NCBI RefSeq assembly: GCF_030294945.1
Contig: NZ_AP018448.1
Coordinates: forward strand, 2,108,001-2,172,000
Direction of reading: 5' to 3'
DNA: 64,000 nt
Origin: Streptomyces graminofaciens
GTDB lineage: Bacteria; Actinomycetota; Actinomycetes; Streptomycetales; Streptomycetaceae
In this document: piece after piece, positions 44,142-51,889 of the stretch
Numbering within the stretch: position 1 is the first letter of the stretch
How the letters are laid out: each line of letters starts with the position of its first letter
The notes under the pieces: generated by a model
What the model saw: only the letters and a program-made list of their open reading frames with translations
Told to the model about the DNA's origin: nothing
Database searches by the model: none
Position numbers and translations under genes: made by a program

Positions 44142-45368
44142 TTAATCGAAAACATCTTCGAGCCCCTGGGTGTCGATACCGGGATACAGGGCACGGTAGG
44201 CGTCGAGGTGGTCGGTGATGTGGCGCCGACCGGAGTCGGTGAGAAGCCACCGGTACGGCCCGTGGGCCACCCCGTCCGGGTGCCGAAGGACGATGAAGCC
44301 CCTGCTCGGGGTACGCCCGTCGGGGCTCTGCCCCACCGCGAGGTAGTGCGGTCCACGTCCGGCGAGACTGCCGTCCACTCCCTGCACCCCGGCGCGTGCG
44401 ACACGGACCATGATCTTCCACAACCACAGCGACAGGAGCGGCGCGGGCGGTCCCGCTTCGCGGGAGACACCGAGCGCCACGCGGGTCACCGCCCTGCCAC
44501 GCCGGGTCATCTCAACCCTGGTGCGTGGCACGTCCCCTAGTCCGTCGAGATGCACCCGGTCCCGGTACACGCGGATCAGGCCGCGTCGCTCCAGAGCAGC
44601 CACGGAAGACCCGGCTCCCGGATCATGCACCCCGGCCTCGCGCAGCCGCTCCTGAATGCGGGTGTAGCCGACAACGTCGGACGGGACGGAGAGGGCAAGC
44701 GTCATACGCCGCCACTCGACTGCCGGCTGGCGCCGTGCTCCCACGTAGCGGTTCTGCCGCTGCTCCTCCTCGGCCTCTTGGTCCTGATGGAAGATGCAGG
44801 TCAGGTAGGTGCGCTGCCGGTCGTTGAGACCCTGCCAGGCGGTCATCGATTCCTCGGACGGCCTTCGTGCCTGCCGCGCGGGAAGTACCGGGAGGGGGTC
44901 GTCCGGGCGGCTGCGGTGCCAGGCATCCATCACCACCCGGACGGGAACCCCGTAGACCTGGGCCAACATGCGCGCCACCTGCCCCAGGGTTTCGGGAGAG
45001 CGCCACATCCAGCCGCGTACGTGCCGGCCGCGTTCCAGGTCCCGGATCTTCTCCGCGCTGAGATGCAGACCCTGTGCGCCCCGCTTGCGCCGCAGAACTG
45101 AGGCGGCCTCTTCCGTGCTGATGCCCGCGCCGCGGCGCAGGTCCGCGAGGGTCTCGGTGCCTGGCTCGTTGCCCGTCAACTCCCGAGCATCACAGCGCAA
45201 CACCTCCAGCAGCCGTCCGAAAGCCCGATCGCCAACGGCCCGTGCTCCCGTCTCCCAGTGGCGCACGGCACGTGACGTGACACCGACGGCCGCAGCGACC
45301 TCCTCCACGCTCATGTCCCTGAACAGTCGCTGGCGTACCAGGGCCTGGGGAGAGATTGACTGCGCCAT
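44142..45368 (-). CDS. HTH regulator of the pPIWI-RE operon
   Basis: Residues 5-60 are an XRE-type helix-turn-helix (LVRQRLFRDMSVEEVAAAVGV, RAVRHWETGARAVG). A second HTH-like unit follows (LADLRRGAGISTEEAASVLRR). Residues 210-400 hold a winged-helix-like part (YTRIQERLREAGVHDPG, VAALERRGLIRVYRD, RYLLTDSGRRHITDHLD-like order). The ATG at 45368 lies 15 bases after a perfect 17-bp palindrome, which argues for autoregulation. An upstream GTG (45398) would lie inside the palindrome and is less likely. It is first in the same direction as the island genes, 51 bases before the REase gene. Confidence 0.75.
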   Translation of the reverse strand: MAQSISPQALVRQRLFRDMSVEEVAAAVGVTSRAVRHWETGARAVGDRAFGRLLEVLRCDARELTGNEPGTETLADLRRGAGISTEEAASVLRRKRGAQGLHLSAEKIRDLERGRHVRGWMWRSPETLGQVARMLAQVYGVPVRVVMDAWHRSRPDDPLPVLPARQARRPSEESMTAWQGLNDRQRTYLTCIFHQDQEAEEEQRQNRYVGARRQPAVEWRRMTLALSVPSDVVGYTRIQERLREAGVHDPGAGSSVAALERRGLIRVYRDRVHLDGLGDVPRTRVEMTRRGRAVTRVALGVSREAGPPAPLLSLWLWKIMVRVARAGVQGVDGSLAGRGPHYLAVGQSPDGRTPSRGFIVLRHPDGVAHGPYRWLLTDSGRRHITDHLDAYRALYPGIDTQGLEDVFD

Positions 45369-45383
45369 GCTCCTAGCAAATCT

Positions 45384-45400
45384 CAGTGAACAGTTCACTG
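45384..45400. promoter_or_regulatory. Perfect 17-bp palindrome upstream of the pPIWI-RE regulator
   Basis: CAGTGAAC-A-GTTCACTG has 8-bp perfect arms. It ends 15 bases before the ATG at 45368. The position fits an operator that overlaps the promoter or 5' end of the operon mRNA. Confidence 0.65.
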
Positions 45401-45514
45401 CAACTGTCTTCTCGTCCGGGCCGCCAACGGCGCTGCGGCACTGTGTGCTCGAAGACGTATGCGCCCGCCGTCGGCCAACCCGATCTCGCGGAACTCCCTA
45501 TCCGCACCGCCTGC

Positions 45515-47485
45515 TCAGAACAGGGCAGACTGATTTGGCTCGACGTGCTGGTCGGAGTTGGTCGGGGCGGGTACGCGCCCGGTGCGCTCGTTCTGCAGAT
45601 CCCACAGTTCGCGGAACAAGCCTTCCTTCTGGGCCAGCAGCTCCTCGGGGGTGCCGTGCTGGATGACGCGGCCTTTGTCCAGAACGACGATGCGGTCGGC
45701 GATGGTCACGTTGGTGAGTCTGTGGGTGACCAGGACGACCGCGCGGTCGGCGGCAAGCCGACGCAGCCCGGTGAAGATGCGGTGCTCGGCCCTTGGGTCG
45801 AGGGCGGCGGTCGGCTCGTCCAGGACGAGCAGTCCGGCCGGCCGATGGAATGCGCGGGCGAGCGCGATCCTCTGCCACTGTCCGCCGGACAGTTCCTGCC
45901 CACCCCACCATTCCTTGGCCAGCAGGGTGTTCAGCCCGCTGCGCAACCCGTCGATGACCTCGTCGGCGCCTGCGGCATGGGCCGCGGCGAGCACTGCGGC
46001 GTCTCCGTCCTCGGTGGCCTGGCCGAGGGTGATGTTCTCCATCGCTGACAGGGGCCAGTTCGCGTAGGACTGCGGTACGACGGCGACACGCTCCCAGGTG
46101 GCATGCGCGTCCAGGCCCCTGGTGTCAATGCCGTCCCAGGAGACGGCTCCCTGATCGGGCAGGTACAGAGCCGAAAGGATCTTGCTGAGGGTGGTCTTAC
46201 CGGAGCCGTTCTCGCCCACCAGCGCGACGACTTCGCCGCGCCGGACCTCCAAGGAGACGTCCTCGAGGGCGGGACGGTCGGCGCTCGGGTACTGAAAGGT
46301 GATGTTCTCGGCGCGTACGACGGCGGGGGCGGCCGGCGCCTGAGAGCCACGGTCGATGCGATGCCCACCGGCTTCGTCGATGAAGTCCGCCCAGTCGTCC
46401 AAGTACATTCCGGTACGGAAGAGTTGGGCTCCGTAGCCGACGACCCCGTCCAGTCCCGCGCTGACGCGGCCCAATGCGAGGAACGCGGTGCCGAGGGCGG
46501 CGACCGAGATCTGCCCGGCGGACACCAGCAGCGCCAGGGCCACCCACACCACCGCGTGGGCGAGACCTCCCGCTGCCCCGCCCACAAGGGAGATCCTGGC
46601 CGAGCGCCAGGTGGCCTGGTCGGTGGTCCTGTCGATCCGCGCCCCGGCCGTGCGGTACTTGTCGAGCAGGAACGGCGCCATGGTGCCGGACCGGACCTGG
46701 TCGGCGATCTGCTTGTCGACCAGGTACCAGCGCAGCATGCCCAGCAGCCGCCGGTCCTTGGTCGTGGCGAGCGAGGCGATGTAGCTGATGCGCGCCGCAC
46801 GCACGCTGGCCACGCCCTTCGGCAAGGCCGCTAGGAGGAGCAGCGGCAGAAGGATCGGGTGCACGGCGGTCAGGACGAACGCCGAGGCGATCAGCGATGC
46901 CGATGCGGCGAGGATGTACTGCGCTTGAGTGAGGAGGTCCCTGGAGACTTCCACTCCCCGGTCGGCCGCGTCCCAGCGGTCGTTGTATCCGGGGTTGTCA
47001 TACGCGGCCAGTTCCGCCTTGGTCGCCGCGTCGAGGAGCTCGAGTTCGGCCTCCCGGGCGATACGCGGGGCCAGCCGTGACGACAGGGCGGTGGAGGCGA
47101 TACCCAGCAGGGCACGCAGACCGATGGCCCCCGACAGGACGACAAGGGAAGGTACGGCGGAGCGGAGCTGGTCGCCGCTGATGTGCTGCGAGGTGATCAG
47201 CGGCTTGATCACCCCGGTGGTGGCCATCAGCCCGAACGCTTCCAGCACCCCCGAGAGGAGCTGCACGCCGAGCAGGGCGATGACTGCGGCGCGGTCGACC
47301 TGCCAGCCCAGTGCGAGGGACCGGCGGATCAGTTGGGGCAGACGCCGGGCCATCGCACGGGTCGTGATCGCGTTGGCGGCCTCGATACGGCGGTCGCCGG
47401 GGATGACGAACTTCAGTTCCTCATCCGAGACCTCCGCCTCGCCGGTCGGCGCGGTTGTCGCGGTGGGCTTCGGGATGGTCGTCAT
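45515..47485 (-). CDS. ABC exporter, fused membrane and ATPase domains
   Basis: The 656-aa half-transporter has a transmembrane domain (residues about 60-360; hydrophobic runs such as LIASAFVLTAVHPILLPLLLLAAL and AHAVVWVALALLVSAG). An ATPase follows with Walker A GENGSGKTT (Lys430), signature LSGGQ, Walker B LLVLDEPTAALD and the switch His in VTHRLTN. It is the type that exports peptides or other natural products as a homodimer. The ATG overlaps the stop of a 40-codon ORF. Two kinase-like genes lie upstream in the same operon. Substrate unknown. Confidence 0.85.
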   Translation of the reverse strand: MTTIPKPTATTAPTGEAEVSDEELKFVIPGDRRIEAANAITTRAMARRLPQLIRRSLALGWQVDRAAVIALLGVQLLSGVLEAFGLMATTGVIKPLITSQHISGDQLRSAVPSLVVLSGAIGLRALLGIASTALSSRLAPRIAREAELELLDAATKAELAAYDNPGYNDRWDAADRGVEVSRDLLTQAQYILAASASLIASAFVLTAVHPILLPLLLLAALPKGVASVRAARISYIASLATTKDRRLLGMLRWYLVDKQIADQVRSGTMAPFLLDKYRTAGARIDRTTDQATWRSARISLVGGAAGGLAHAVVWVALALLVSAGQISVAALGTAFLALGRVSAGLDGVVGYGAQLFRTGMYLDDWADFIDEAGGHRIDRGSQAPAAPAVVRAENITFQYPSADRPALEDVSLEVRRGEVVALVGENGSGKTTLSKILSALYLPDQGAVSWDGIDTRGLDAHATWERVAVVPQSYANWPLSAMENITLGQATEDGDAAVLAAAHAAGADEVIDGLRSGLNTLLAKEWWGGQELSGGQWQRIALARAFHRPAGLLVLDEPTAALDPRAEHRIFTGLRRLAADRAVVLVTHRLTNVTIADRIVVLDKGRVIQHGTPEELLAQKEGLFRELWDLQNERTGRVPAPTNSDQHVEPNQSALF

Positions 47486-47604
47486 CGGCTCCAGCCCTCC
47501 GCCGACACGTGGTGCCCGGCCAGGGAGGTCGTACCGAATCCCAACGGATCACGCTGTTCGCGGATGAGTACCAGGTGCAGACCGATCACGGTTTGATACG
47601 CCAA
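47482..47604 (-). CDS. Tiny ORF coupled to the ABC exporter, 40 aa
   Basis: TTG 47604 follows GGGGGA. The stop overlaps the exporter ATG (ATGA). The peptide (AYQTVIGLHLVLIREQRDPL, ending AGHHVSAEGWSR) recalls the first strand of NUDIX hydrolases, but the catalytic box is absent. It may be a truncated NUDIX remnant, or a small peptide made together with its exporter. Confidence 0.4.
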   Translation of the reverse strand: MAYQTVIGLHLVLIREQRDPLGFGTTSLAGHHVSAEGWSR

Positions 47605-47686
47605 GGCGTCCCCCTATATGCCGTTCGTGGTTGCGGCTGACGCTCGCCAGCCGTTTCGTTCAGCGCAGTCGGAAGGTGCTGGATGG

Positions 47687-48733
47687 TCACGACGTGCCTC
47701 CGCTCGCCCCGAGGCCGGTGAGTTCGTCTTCGAGGTCCTCAAGACCACTGAGCAGGCGACGGATGGCGATCTGACGCTCGCGCCAGTGCCGCTTCAGATC
47801 CGCCTCCGCCTCCCCCGGCAGGTCGTACTCGGCGGTGGTGGCGCCGTACAAGCTGAACAGCATGTACAGCAGCGCGATCCGGGCGCATGCCCGCACCTCC
47901 CGCATCGGGAGACTGGGGTGCTCCGAGCGGTAGGCCCTGGCCATCGCCAGTGCGCAAGCCCCCCACTCGGTACTGGTGGCGACGGTGCGCGGGTCGAAAG
48001 CCGCCCGCCCCAACTCCCAGGCCGGCATAGCGTTGGCGCAGCGGAAGTCGATGACGCCGGTGACGGCATCGGCGAGGGTGATCAGGTTGGTGCGGCTGAG
48101 ATCCGCATGCAGCGCCTGTTCCACCAGCGTCGCGGGCAGGTGTTCCCGCAACAGGTGGACGTGGGCGCGCAGGTCCTCACGCCGCTGGTCGAGGTCGACG
48201 CGCAGTTGGTCGAGACCGTCGTGGCCTTGGCGCGTGGCTCTGGTCATCACGGTGTCACATTTCGCAACAGCGTCCTCGACGGGCTCGGCCCGCCAGCGGG
48301 TCTGCTGCACGCGCCCGGGCAACGGGTACGCGGCGAGCGCACGGTGCATGCGTCCCATGACGACGCCGATGTGCTCGGCGAGGGGGACCGTCATCGCCGA
48401 GGGGTTCACCCGTCCGGGAGCCTCGTCGACCACGGCCCATGCGCTGCCGCCCGCGATGGTGACCAGGTTATCGTTGGCGTCGGGCCACACGCATGGAACG
48501 GGTAGCTTCGCGGCCCGGCAGTATTCCGACATGTCCCACGCGTTGCGCGCCTTGTCCAGGTCGGCCATCGAGGGGTACTGCTTGACGAACAGCCGCAGCC
48601 CATCGTCCGTCAGGACCCGCCGGTTGATGGTGTCCGTGCCCATGTGCACTGGTTCGACGATGTCGGCGACCAGCCCGTACCGGTCTTCCAGCACGTCAGC
48701 GGTCAACGTCTCGCCCCAGCCTGCTTCGTCCAT
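47687..48733 (-). CDS. Phosphotransferase (APH/choline-kinase-like), 348 aa
   Basis: The protein-kinase-like fold is shown by LFVKQYPSM (ATP-binding Lys), the catalytic loop HADLSRTNLI (His-x-Asp-x4-Asn) and VIDF for metal binding. Such enzymes phosphorylate small molecules or, in some pathways, peptides. ATG 48733 lies five bases after the stop of a 58-codon ORF. Together with the second kinase and the exporter it looks like a small-molecule or peptide modification and export operon. Substrate unknown. Confidence 0.75.
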   Translation of the reverse strand: MDEAGWGETLTADVLEDRYGLVADIVEPVHMGTDTINRRVLTDDGLRLFVKQYPSMADLDKARNAWDMSEYCRAAKLPVPCVWPDANDNLVTIAGGSAWAVVDEAPGRVNPSAMTVPLAEHIGVVMGRMHRALAAYPLPGRVQQTRWRAEPVEDAVAKCDTVMTRATRQGHDGLDQLRVDLDQRREDLRAHVHLLREHLPATLVEQALHADLSRTNLITLADAVTGVIDFRCANAMPAWELGRAAFDPRTVATSTEWGACALAMARAYRSEHPSLPMREVRACARIALLYMLFSLYGATTAEYDLPGEAEADLKRHWRERQIAIRRLLSGLEDLEDELTGLGASGGTS

Positions 48734-48738
48734 ACAGA

Positions 48739-48915
48739 TCACCGGCCTTCGCGTGCGGAGGGACGGCATGCCGTGAGGAGGGTGAAGGCGTTGTCCTCCG
48801 TGAGCACTCCCCTGTCGACGAACGGGGTGAGGGCGTTGGCGGCGGTCGGTTCGGAGGCATAGCACCGAACGCCGAACAGGTGCGGAGCCGCAGCGGTTCC
48901 AGCGAAGACGTTCAC
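48739..48915 (-). CDS. Small ORF between two kinase genes, 58 aa
   Basis: GTG 48915 overlaps the stop of the upstream kinase gene (GTGA), and its own stop is five bases from the next kinase. Codon bias is strong. The peptide (NVFAGTAAAPHLFGVRCYAS, then NALTPFVDRGVLTEDNAFTLL) has two cysteines and no known domain. It could be a structural subunit or a substrate peptide of the operon. Confidence 0.5.
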   Translation of the reverse strand: MNVFAGTAAAPHLFGVRCYASEPTAANALTPFVDRGVLTEDNAFTLLTACRPSAREGR

Positions 48916-49805
48916 GTACGCCACCCGCCCCACACCCTCTTGCGGGTCTCCAGGCGCAGGTTCTCCAGCATGATGTGCGCCTCGTCGACCAGGCCGCCGT
49001 CGCGGTGCTTGATCCCCCAGTTCAGCGAGTCCAGAGCATCCAGTGCCCCGTACGCCCGGCATGCGACGAGTTCCTCCGTGGTGAGGGGCCGGCCGTATCC
49101 GTGGTGGAAGGCGGCGTTGAGGTCGGGGCGGTGGCGCAGGATCCGGTAGCGCAGCCGGCTCAGGTCCCGGTAGGCGGCGGGCCGAAGCTCTGCCCGTTCG
49201 AAGTCGATGATCCGCAGCCGCTGCTCGGTCTCGTCCCACATCCAGTTCTTGGGCATGTAGTCGCCGTGCTGGGATACCTGGGGCAGGCTCGGAGGAACTT
49301 GCCCGGCGAGTGTGCGCGCAATCGCGAGGTCGTACTCCGGCACGTACGCCGCCGTACGGTCCAGCAGTTGGGCGACCGCCTCGTCCCACGCCTCCTCCGT
49401 CGCTGCCGGGGTCGGCTCGTCGGCTGCCGCGGTGTGGAACCGGGCGAGCAGTTCGCCCGCCTGCTCGTAGGCCGCCCGTTCCTGCTCGGCCGGCAGGCGT
49501 AGCGTGTCGAGAGCGCCTCCGGGCACGGCGGTGATCAGGACGGTGCGCGTCTGTGTGTCTGCGGCGACCAGCTCGGGTGCACGGTCCGCGCCCATGGCCA
49601 CGGTCCACTTCTGGTACGCGGTCACCTCGCGGTGGTGGAGCTTCGCGCCCGCGTGGAGCTTCCCGAACCACCTCTCGCCGTCAGGCCCGTTGACCTCCCA
49701 GACGGAAGGCCGGATGTCGCCGGGCCTGGGGTGCTCGGCGACCACCGTGTACGTGTCGGTCACCGACTCCACCAGGTGGTGGAGTGCGCTGGGCATGTCG
49801 GTCAC
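48912..49805 (-). CDS. Phosphotransferase (APH-like), 297 aa
   Basis: GTG 49805 with GGAAGGG upstream is preferred to the ATG at 49796. Kinase-like features: WFGKLHAGAK (Lys), the catalytic loop QHGDYMPKNWMW (His-Gly-Asp-x4-Asn) and RIIDFERAE. It is distantly related to the kinase encoded at 47687. First gene of the kinase/exporter operon. Substrate unknown. Confidence 0.75.
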   Translation of the reverse strand: MTDMPSALHHLVESVTDTYTVVAEHPRPGDIRPSVWEVNGPDGERWFGKLHAGAKLHHREVTAYQKWTVAMGADRAPELVAADTQTRTVLITAVPGGALDTLRLPAEQERAAYEQAGELLARFHTAAADEPTPAATEEAWDEAVAQLLDRTAAYVPEYDLAIARTLAGQVPPSLPQVSQHGDYMPKNWMWDETEQRLRIIDFERAELRPAAYRDLSRLRYRILRHRPDLNAAFHHGYGRPLTTEELVACRAYGALDALDSLNWGIKHRDGGLVDEAHIMLENLRLETRKRVWGGWRT

Positions 49806-49929
49806 GGTGCGCCCTTCCGCTCGCCGAGCCATCCGACCACGCCACGATGGGTGACGGGTCGGATGCACTCAGTGTCCTGTTGTGGGTGGGTAGCTTGCCA
49901 GTGGGCACTGACATTGCGGCCTGAGCTGG

Positions 49930-50427
49930 TCATCTGGGGGTGGGAACGCGGAGGACGGTCCCGGAGGCCATCTCGGTCAGGGACTCGTCGAGCACCTCAC
50001 AGCTCCAGCCGAGCGTCACGAGGTGCGGGTCGTTCTCGGCCTTGACGCGCTCCCGCAGGGCCCTGACCCGCGCCAGCGCGCTGTCACGGCTGATGCGGGC
50101 CCGGTCCGCGAACTCCTGTGACGTCGCACCGGTCGCGACCATCCGCCAGGTCTCGATCTCCGTTTCCGAGAAGGCCTCCGGGGAGGTGGCCGTCTCGGGA
50201 CGCTGGATTTGCCCGGTGACGAAGCAGGCGTGGACGACGGCGGCCCGGCCTCTCACGCCGAGCTTCTGTCCGCAGTGCTTCAGCTGCACGTTGATCGTGC
50301 CGACGGTGATGGACAGCTCGGAGGCGATCGCGTGGGTGCTCTCGCCCTCCGCGACCTTCTGGGCGATCCGAAGCTGTGCGGGTGTCAGCGGAAGCGTCGC
50401 GGGCGGGCGGGTCGGGCGGGCACTCAC
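49930..50427 (-). CDS. Regulator with two LuxR-type HTH domains
   Basis: GTG 50427 follows AAAGGA. The 165-aa protein has one GerE-type HTH at residues 13-70 (LTPAQLRIAQKVAEGESTHAI, ITVGTINVQLKHCGQKLGV) and a second at 85-145 (FSETEIETWRMVATGATSQEF, ISRDSALARVRALRERV). There is no receiver or sensor domain. It lies 31 bases downstream of the glutamine-synthetase-like gene and probably controls that unit. Confidence 0.7.
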   Translation of the reverse strand: MSARPTRPPATLPLTPAQLRIAQKVAEGESTHAIASELSITVGTINVQLKHCGQKLGVRGRAAVVHACFVTGQIQRPETATSPEAFSETEIETWRMVATGATSQEFADRARISRDSALARVRALRERVKAENDPHLVTLGWSCEVLDESLTEMASGTVLRVPTPR

Positions 50428-50458
50428 GGTTGTGCGTCCTTTCGGTGAGGCGGGCTTG

Positions 50459-51889
50459 TCAGGCGCGAGCCAGCCATCGCTGCCGCTCGGTGTCGGTGAC
50501 GAGGCGCTCGTCGTGGGCGAGTTCCAGGCGGGCGAGACGGGCATAGTGCTCGACCACCCCGGCGCCGAAGGCTTCCTGCGCGAGGGCACTGTTCTGGAAG
50601 GCGGTCAGAGCCGGTCCGAGGGTGGGCGGCACGGGGATCCCACCTGCGCGATAGGCGTTGCCGGTCGCTTCGGGACCAAGGGTGAGCTTCCGCTCGAGAC
50701 CGTGGTCGATGGCCGCCAGTACCGCCGACAGCGCCAGGTAGGGGTTGGCGTCCGCGCCCGGCACACGGATCTCCAGGTGCAGCCCTTCACCGCGGCCGAC
50801 GACGCGGACCGCGCAGGTGCGGTTGTCGCGGCCCCAGGTGAACGTGGTCGGCGCGAACGAGCCGGGCGTGAACCGCTTGTAGGAATTGACGTTGGGTGCG
50901 TAGAACGGGCCCAACTCGGGCAGGCCGGCGAGCAGACCCGCGATGGCGTGCTGACCGATCTGGGACAGTCCGTACTCGCTGCCAGGCTCGTTGAGTTGGC
51001 TGATGGCCTTCGACCACAGCGAGACGTGCAGGTGCAGGCCGTTGGCTCGGTCGGTTTCCGGGGCTGCCATGAACGTGGGTGCCAGACCGGCGCGCAGACC
51101 CAGGGTGCGCACGGCGTGCTTGAAGAGTGGGTGCCGGTCGCAGGCGTTGAGCGCGCTCCCGTACGGGAAGGTCACCTCGACCTGGCCAGGACCGGCCTCG
51201 GTCTTGATCGCTTCCATGGGCATCCCCGCGCCAGCGAGCGCCCGCTGAAGACGGCGCAGGAACCGGTCGGATACGGGGTCGTGATCGAGGGCGTAGTCCA
51301 GGTTCTCCGTCGTCAACGGTCGCAGGCCCTGATAGTTGGCCCGTTCCGCGTCCGCGTACGTGCCCCTGTAGAGGACGAACTCGGTCTCGATCCCCGCCTT
51401 GGGGTGCAGACCGTGCCGCGACAGCCGGGTCAGCTGCTGGTGGAGGATTTGGCGGGGTGCGATGTCGATCGGCGTTCCGTCGTGGTGGACGGCATCGCCG
51501 AGTACGACAACGGTGCGTGGCAGCCACGGCACGACGCTCAGAGTCGACAGAGCCGGTTGCACGGACAGGTCCTGGTAGCCGGTCTCCCACGAGGTCAGGG
51601 CGAAACCGTCGGCCGGGCTCATGTCGATGTCGGTGGCCAGGACGTAGGCGCACACCTCGGCGCCGTGATGCGCGACGCGCTTGAGGAAGTGGTTCGCGTC
51701 GTAACGCTTCCCCTTCAGCCTCCCCTGCAGGTCGGGGACGGCGAGCAGCACCGTGTCGATGGCGCCCGCCTTGACGAGGTTCCGCAGGTCGGACAGGGAG
51801 AAGGCCTTCTCGGAGCACCCGCCCCGCTCGGGGACGGACGCGGCAGCCAGGCGTGCCACGGTGCCGTTGCCGCTCGTGGTTCTCGTCAT
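50459..51889 (-). CDS. Glutamine-synthetase-like ligase (gamma-glutamyl-amine synthetase type)
   Basis: The 476-aa protein has the GS active-site segments: AGIETEFVLYRG, EAGPGQVEVTFPYG, GLHLHVSLW, NSYKRFTPGSFAPTTFTWGRDNRT and LEIRVPGADANPYLALSAVLAA. It is of the size and type of the GlnA-like enzymes (PuuA, GlnA3, GlnA4) that glutamylate amines rather than ammonia. The start overlaps the permease stop (TGATG), so substrate uptake and glutamylation are coupled. Polyamine, ethanolamine or a similar amine is the likely substrate. Confidence 0.85.
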   Translation of the reverse strand: MTRTTSGNGTVARLAAASVPERGGCSEKAFSLSDLRNLVKAGAIDTVLLAVPDLQGRLKGKRYDANHFLKRVAHHGAEVCAYVLATDIDMSPADGFALTSWETGYQDLSVQPALSTLSVVPWLPRTVVVLGDAVHHDGTPIDIAPRQILHQQLTRLSRHGLHPKAGIETEFVLYRGTYADAERANYQGLRPLTTENLDYALDHDPVSDRFLRRLQRALAGAGMPMEAIKTEAGPGQVEVTFPYGSALNACDRHPLFKHAVRTLGLRAGLAPTFMAAPETDRANGLHLHVSLWSKAISQLNEPGSEYGLSQIGQHAIAGLLAGLPELGPFYAPNVNSYKRFTPGSFAPTTFTWGRDNRTCAVRVVGRGEGLHLEIRVPGADANPYLALSAVLAAIDHGLERKLTLGPEATGNAYRAGGIPVPPTLGPALTAFQNSALAQEAFGAGVVEHYARLARLELAHDERLVTDTERQRWLARA

